A stretch of DNA of 44,713 nucleotides from positions 148,072-192,784 of the forward strand of contig NZ_LMOL01000023.1 in the NCBI RefSeq assembly GCF_001424565.1, given 5' to 3'. This document shows, piece after piece, positions 41,500-44,713 of this stretch (position 1 is the first letter of the stretch; each line of letters begins with the position of its first letter). The stretch comes from Arthrobacter sp. Leaf141. Lineage in GTDB: Bacteria; Actinomycetota; Actinomycetes; Actinomycetales; Micrococcaceae. The position numbers were made by a program, and so were the translations under genes. The notes beneath the pieces were generated by a model. The model was given only the letters and a program-made list of their open reading frames with translations, was not told the DNA's origin and searched no databases.

Positions 41500-42298
41500 G
41501 GGCGAAGAAATCCTCAACCACCAGCCGAGAATCCAGCTGCTTATAGAGCCGGCGGGACGGCGCGGTGCCGGTTGTTTCATAGCTGCTGGTGACATCGTCG
41601 AGGCCGGTGACCAGCAGCGGCGCGCTGTCCCCCAGGCACCAGGTGGGGCCGAACTTTACGACGTCCGGAACCTGCAGGGTGTCAAAGCGCTCCCAAAGCC
41701 AGGCGCCGGCGTCGCCCGCTTGTTTCAGGCGGTGCTCAAGCTCCGCCAGGGAAACCACCAACTGACGGTAGGTCTCGAGCGGAAACTGCCACACCGCCAG
41801 GTCCGGGTTGCGGAGGACGAAGCCGGCTGCTTCGGGGTCGGTGAAGTAGTTGTATTCATCGGCGTCCGCCGCCGCGCCGCCTACCCAGGCCAGGGTGAGC
41901 CGGCCGGCGATGCCGGGATCCGCCAGCAGGGCGTCCGCTACGTTGGTCAGCGGCCCTGCGCAGACCAGGACCGCGGGAAGGTCGCCGTCGGCGTTGGCCG
42001 CCGCCACGATGGCGCGGGCAGCGGCGGAATCCCGCGGCCTTCCCGTGAAAGGACTGTCCGGACCGGCGTGGACCGGGGCCGGGACAGCCAGGACCTGCAG
42101 GAGTTCCGCCGCAAGGGCTGACCCCGCCAGGGCCTGGCCGGCCGGCGGGCCGAACATGGGATTGGTCAGCGACCCCGTCACGGCGATGATCCGGTTGGCC
42201 GGAGACAACGCATGGTGGGCCAGTCCGATCAGTCCATCCGGATCGCCCGCCCAGTCGTTGTCGATAATGACGCGGCATCGTGGTTCAACCCGGATCAT
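41474..42298 (-). CDS. inosine-uridine-preferring nucleoside hydrolase family protein
   Basis: A 274-residue protein of the calcium-dependent nucleoside hydrolase fold, which splits ribonucleosides into base and ribose. The N-terminal metal site is VIIDNDWAGDPDGL, a variant of the usual DTDxGxDDA; TGSLTNPMFG, ILVCAGPLTNVA-like VLVCAGPLTNVADAL and WVGGAAADADEYNYFTDPEAA follow. The altered first loop suggests a changed substrate. ATG 42298 has AAGGGG about 7 nt upstream. Its last codons lie in a 14-bp tandem repeat. Confidence 0.87.
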   Translation of the reverse strand: MIRVEPRCRVIIDNDWAGDPDGLIGLAHHALSPANRIIAVTGSLTNPMFGPPAGQALAGSALAAELLQVLAVPAPVHAGPDSPFTGRPRDSAAARAIVAAANADGDLPAVLVCAGPLTNVADALLADPGIAGRLTLAWVGGAAADADEYNYFTDPEAAGFVLRNPDLAVWQFPLETYRQLVVSLAELEHRLKQAGDAGAWLWERFDTLQVPDVVKFGPTWCLGDSAPLLVTGLDDVTSSYETTGTAPSRRLYKQLDSRLVVEDFFARLALNNRA

Positions 42299-42439
42299 GC
42301 TGTCCCCTTCCACCGCCGGGCGCTTGCCGCGGTGACGTGCGGCCCCTTGGTCCTGCCGGGATGGCAGCCGGTAACCGTCAGCCAACCATGAACCGGCAGG
42401 GCCTGCCGGTGCCGGCGGATTTCATTCAATGGAAGGGTT

Positions 42440-43057
42440 TCACTCCTGCGTAGGGGCAGGCGCGGTGGTGAGCAGGGCCCGGAGTGCCTGGCCCAGCGGT
42501 TCCGTGAAGTCGGCGGAGGTTGCAGAGGTGACCGGCTGGACACCGGTGGAGGTCCGCAGCATCACCAGGCCCAGCATGGTGGCGATCGCTATCTGCGCCC
42601 GCAGGAGGAGCGGCTCCGTGGTGGGGTCCTCCGCACGCCAGCCGGCAACCCCGGCAAGCCGTTCCGTGAAGGACTCCAGCGTCCTGCGGCGGATGGCATC
42701 CGCCCGCTCATCGCCGGAGGACCGGAGCAGAAGCAGCAGCTGGAGCGGATCATCCGGGTTGGGCAGTTCGATGATGTGCCCGATCAGCCTGTCCACCAGT
42801 TCGTCCACCGTGCCGGGGCGGGTAATCCGCCGCGGATCCAGTTCGTCAACGGTCCGGCTCATGCAGGCTTCAAACAGGCCCTCCTTCGACCCGAAATAGC
42901 GGCTGATCAGGGCTACATTGACGCCCACGTCCGCGGCGATATGCCGGACCGTGGTAGCCCGGAAGCCTTCGGTGGCAAACCTGCGGCGGGCAGCCTGGAC
43001 CAGGCGGCGGCGCGTGCCAGCTGCGTCCCTGCCCGTCGTCGTCTGTTGGTTGTCCAT
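42440..43057 (-). CDS. TetR-family regulator of the divergent MFS exporter
   Basis: A 205-residue repressor. The DNA-binding domain is RRRLVQAARRRFATEGFRATTVRHIAADVGVNVALISRYFGSKEGLF; the C-terminal helices resemble TetR_C ligand pockets. ATG 43057 is preceded by a GGAAAGGCAGGA purine run. It is divergent from a DHA2-type exporter, a standard repressor-pump pair, so it probably represses the pump until a drug or metabolite binds. Confidence 0.92.
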   Translation of the reverse strand: MDNQQTTTGRDAAGTRRRLVQAARRRFATEGFRATTVRHIAADVGVNVALISRYFGSKEGLFEACMSRTVDELDPRRITRPGTVDELVDRLIGHIIELPNPDDPLQLLLLLRSSGDERADAIRRRTLESFTERLAGVAGWRAEDPTTEPLLLRAQIAIATMLGLVMLRTSTGVQPVTSATSADFTEPLGQALRALLTTAPAPTQE

Positions 43058-43097
43058 GTCCTGCCTTTCCTTCCCCAACCCTATCCGGAATACCGGC

Positions 43098-43159
43098 ATG
43101 TAAACGCATGTTGACTTAGGTTGTTCCGTGATCAATTATGAGTCATCAACTGTTTACAT
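43098..43159. promoter_or_regulatory. MFS exporter promoter with candidate TetR operator
   Basis: On the plus strand TTGACT (43111-43116), 17 bp, AATTAT (43134-43139) forms a good promoter. An inverted repeat ATGTAAAC (43098-43105) and GTTTACAT (43152-43159) brackets it, and GTAAACGCATGTTGAC is itself an imperfect palindrome over the -35. Confidence 0.6.
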
Positions 43160-43173
43160 CTTGGAGGAGCATC

Positions 43174-44649
43174 ATGTCCGTCACTACGCAGCAACCGGCC
43201 GGGAGTCCCGCGCCCGGAGCGGACGTCCAGCGGCCCCGGGGCACCGCAATCATCATGTACCTGGCCTTGGCCGGGCTGTCCTTTGCCGTCCTGCAGTCAC
43301 TCGTGGCCCCTGCGCTGGGTACCATCGGCAAGGACCTGGGCGTCGCCACCAGCGATGCAAGCTGGGTCCTCACCGCCTACCTGCTGGCCGCCGCCGTCCT
43401 GACGCCCGTGCTGGGCCGCCTGGGAGACATGGTGGGCAAGCGTAAAGTCCTCATTGTGGTGCTCGCGCTGCTCCTGGCCGGTACCGTCCTGGCCGCCCTG
43501 GCCACCAACCTCACCGTGCTGATCATTGCCCGGGTACTCCAGGGCGCGGCCGGTGCCGTGATGCCGCTGTCCATCGGCATTGTCCGCGATGAGCTTCCCA
43601 AGGAGCGGGTCAGCGTCACCATCGGCCTGCTGTCCGCGATTTTCGGAATCGGCGCCGGCATTGGCATCGTAGCTGCCGGGCCCATCGTTGAGGCCTTGTC
43701 CTGGCACTGGCTGTTCTGGCTGCCCGCCGTGCTGGTCCTCATCGCCCTCCTGGGTGCCATCTTCGGGATGCCCGAGTCCCCCGTCCGCAAACCCGGCCGC
43801 CTGGACATGCTGGGAACCGGCGTCCTCACCGTGGCCCTGGTGGCCATCCTGCTGGCCGTCACGGAAGGACAGGCCTGGGGCTGGGGCGATGCCAAAACTG
43901 TTGGCCTCCTGATCGGCGGCGCCGCCGCACTGGCAGCCTTTGTCATCATCGAACTGCGCGTTGCCGAGCCCCTGGTGGATGTCCGGCTGTTCAAAAACCG
44001 TGGCGTGTGGACCGCCCACATCGTTGCCCTGGCCTTCGGGTTCGCCATGTTCGGCACGTTCATCCTGATCCCCACGCTGCTGCAGTTGCCGTCCGTGCTG
44101 GGGTACGGCTTCGGCAAGTCCGTCAGCGAGGCGGGCCTGTACCTGCTGCCCACCATCGTGGCCATGGTCATCTCCGGTGTGGTGGCCGGTGCCCTCATCC
44201 GCCGGATCGGACCAAAGGTTCCCATGATTGTGGGTGCCGTGTCGGTCATCGCCGCATTTATCCTGCCCGCCCTGGGCCATGCGGAGGCGTGGCAGATCCT
44301 GGTCTCCGGCGTCCTCACCGGCATTGGCATCGGTATGGCACTGGCTGCCACGTCCAATGCCATTGTCGAAAGCGTTCCCGCCACCCAGACCGGCGAAGCC
44401 ATCAGCGCCAACACCGTGCTGCGGACCATTGGCAGCAGCGTGGGCACCGCAGTCATCGCGGCGCTCATCTCTTCCAACGTCACCCCGCAGGGGGCGCCGT
44501 CCGACGACGCCTTCACCCTGGGCTTCTGGGCCTCGGCTGCCGTGGGCGTGCTCGCCCTCCTGGCTGCACTCCTGGCCCCGTCGCACCGGCAGCGGAAGCA
44601 GGACGCGGCAGCCGCCGGAATCGACGACTTTCCTGAAGCAGGCAGCTAG
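43174..44649 (+). CDS. MFS multidrug exporter, DHA2 (EmrB/QacA) type
   Basis: A 491-residue proton-coupled efflux carrier, probably with 14 membrane helices. Motif A is GRLGDMVGKRKVL in the first loop, and the drug-antiporter motif C region reads GAGIGIVAAGPIVEALSWHWLFWLPA. ATG 43174 is preceded by a strong GGAGGAG 5 nt upstream; an in-frame ATG at 43138 lies in the promoter and is unlikely. Paired with the divergent TetR. The last 20 residues are soluble and acidic. Substrate unknown. Confidence 0.93.
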   Translation: MSVTTQQPAGSPAPGADVQRPRGTAIIMYLALAGLSFAVLQSLVAPALGTIGKDLGVATSDASWVLTAYLLAAAVLTPVLGRLGDMVGKRKVLIVVLALLLAGTVLAALATNLTVLIIARVLQGAAGAVMPLSIGIVRDELPKERVSVTIGLLSAIFGIGAGIGIVAAGPIVEALSWHWLFWLPAVLVLIALLGAIFGMPESPVRKPGRLDMLGTGVLTVALVAILLAVTEGQAWGWGDAKTVGLLIGGAAALAAFVIIELRVAEPLVDVRLFKNRGVWTAHIVALAFGFAMFGTFILIPTLLQLPSVLGYGFGKSVSEAGLYLLPTIVAMVISGVVAGALIRRIGPKVPMIVGAVSVIAAFILPALGHAEAWQILVSGVLTGIGIGMALAATSNAIVESVPATQTGEAISANTVLRTIGSSVGTAVIAALISSNVTPQGAPSDDAFTLGFWASAAVGVLALLAALLAPSHRQRKQDAAAAGIDDFPEAGS

Positions 44650-44713
44650 GTGTACTCGGCCAGGACGTTGGTTACATCGTGAAAGGGTGAAGACCTCTTA
44701 GGTTGGTGGTTAC

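Noticed and set aside
1..44713. Mobile elements, prophage, CRISPR arrays, tRNA or rRNA
   Set aside because: No transposase, integrase, regularly spaced repeat or cloverleaf-like sequence was recognised; gene content and codon style are uniform.
44650..44713. Gene at the right edge
   Set aside because: Only 64 bp remain after the exporter stop and no start with a ribosome-binding site or continuing frame is convincing.

Overview
The window is about 45 kb of high-GC chromosome from a Gram-positive actinobacterium. Gene content and style point to the Micrococcaceae (Arthrobacter/Pseudarthrobacter type): an S1 ribosomal protein with an acidic tail, an Eis-type acetyltransferase, a PolA with a degenerate proofreading site, a stand-alone LigD polymerase domain, many GTG/TTG starts, and frequent leaderless start codons placed 6-7 nt after a TAGGCT-like -10 box. 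The genus is inferred from gene content, not from a marker comparison. I see no rRNA, tRNA, CRISPR array, prophage or insertion sequence.

Layout. 1-8.1 kb is housekeeping: rpsA with promoter and terminator, a polysaccharide deacetylase lipoprotein, eis, polA, a divergent PaaI thioesterase and a RibD/DHFR-fold reductase. 8.2-10.7 kb holds the phosphate transporter pit with a coupled small membrane protein and an unknown membrane-anchored protein. 10.7-13.8 kb is a tightly coupled four-gene operon: an Lgt-like membrane protein, a small membrane protein, a cysteine-rich radical SAM enzyme resembling tetraether-lipid-synthase (COG1964/MJ0619-type) enzymes, and a second small membrane protein. It is the best candidate for an undescribed system. 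13.9-19.2 kb has a VOC protein and a short KdpD/KdpE pair divergent from an APC-type transporter, with no kdpFABC. 19.3-24.6 kb carries a YciO/Sua5 protein, LigD-Pol, an alpha/beta hydrolase and HrpB. 24.7-27.7 kb is regulatory: TetR with two palindromes, a zinc-ribbon protein coupled to an ECF sigma factor, and a flavin reductase.

28.0-35.9 kb is a six-gene operon (FAD-linked oxidase, solute-binding lipoprotein, two permeases, a double ATPase, a PLP aminotransferase) that looks like uptake and catabolism of a peptide- or amino-acid-like compound. 36.0-43.1 kb holds a DUF1801 protein, a stand-alone 5'-3' exonuclease, a fusion of GTP cyclohydrolase II with a flavin monooxygenase/acyl-CoA-dehydrogenase-like domain under a promoter bracketed by twin operators, a Gfo/Idh/MocA oxidoreductase with a pair of operators, ArfB, and a nucleoside hydrolase. 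A TetR and a divergent DHA2-type MFS exporter close the window.

Flavin chemistry recurs: flavin reductase, FAD oxidase, and a flavin-making enzyme fused to a flavin-using one. Whether these act together is not shown by the sequence.
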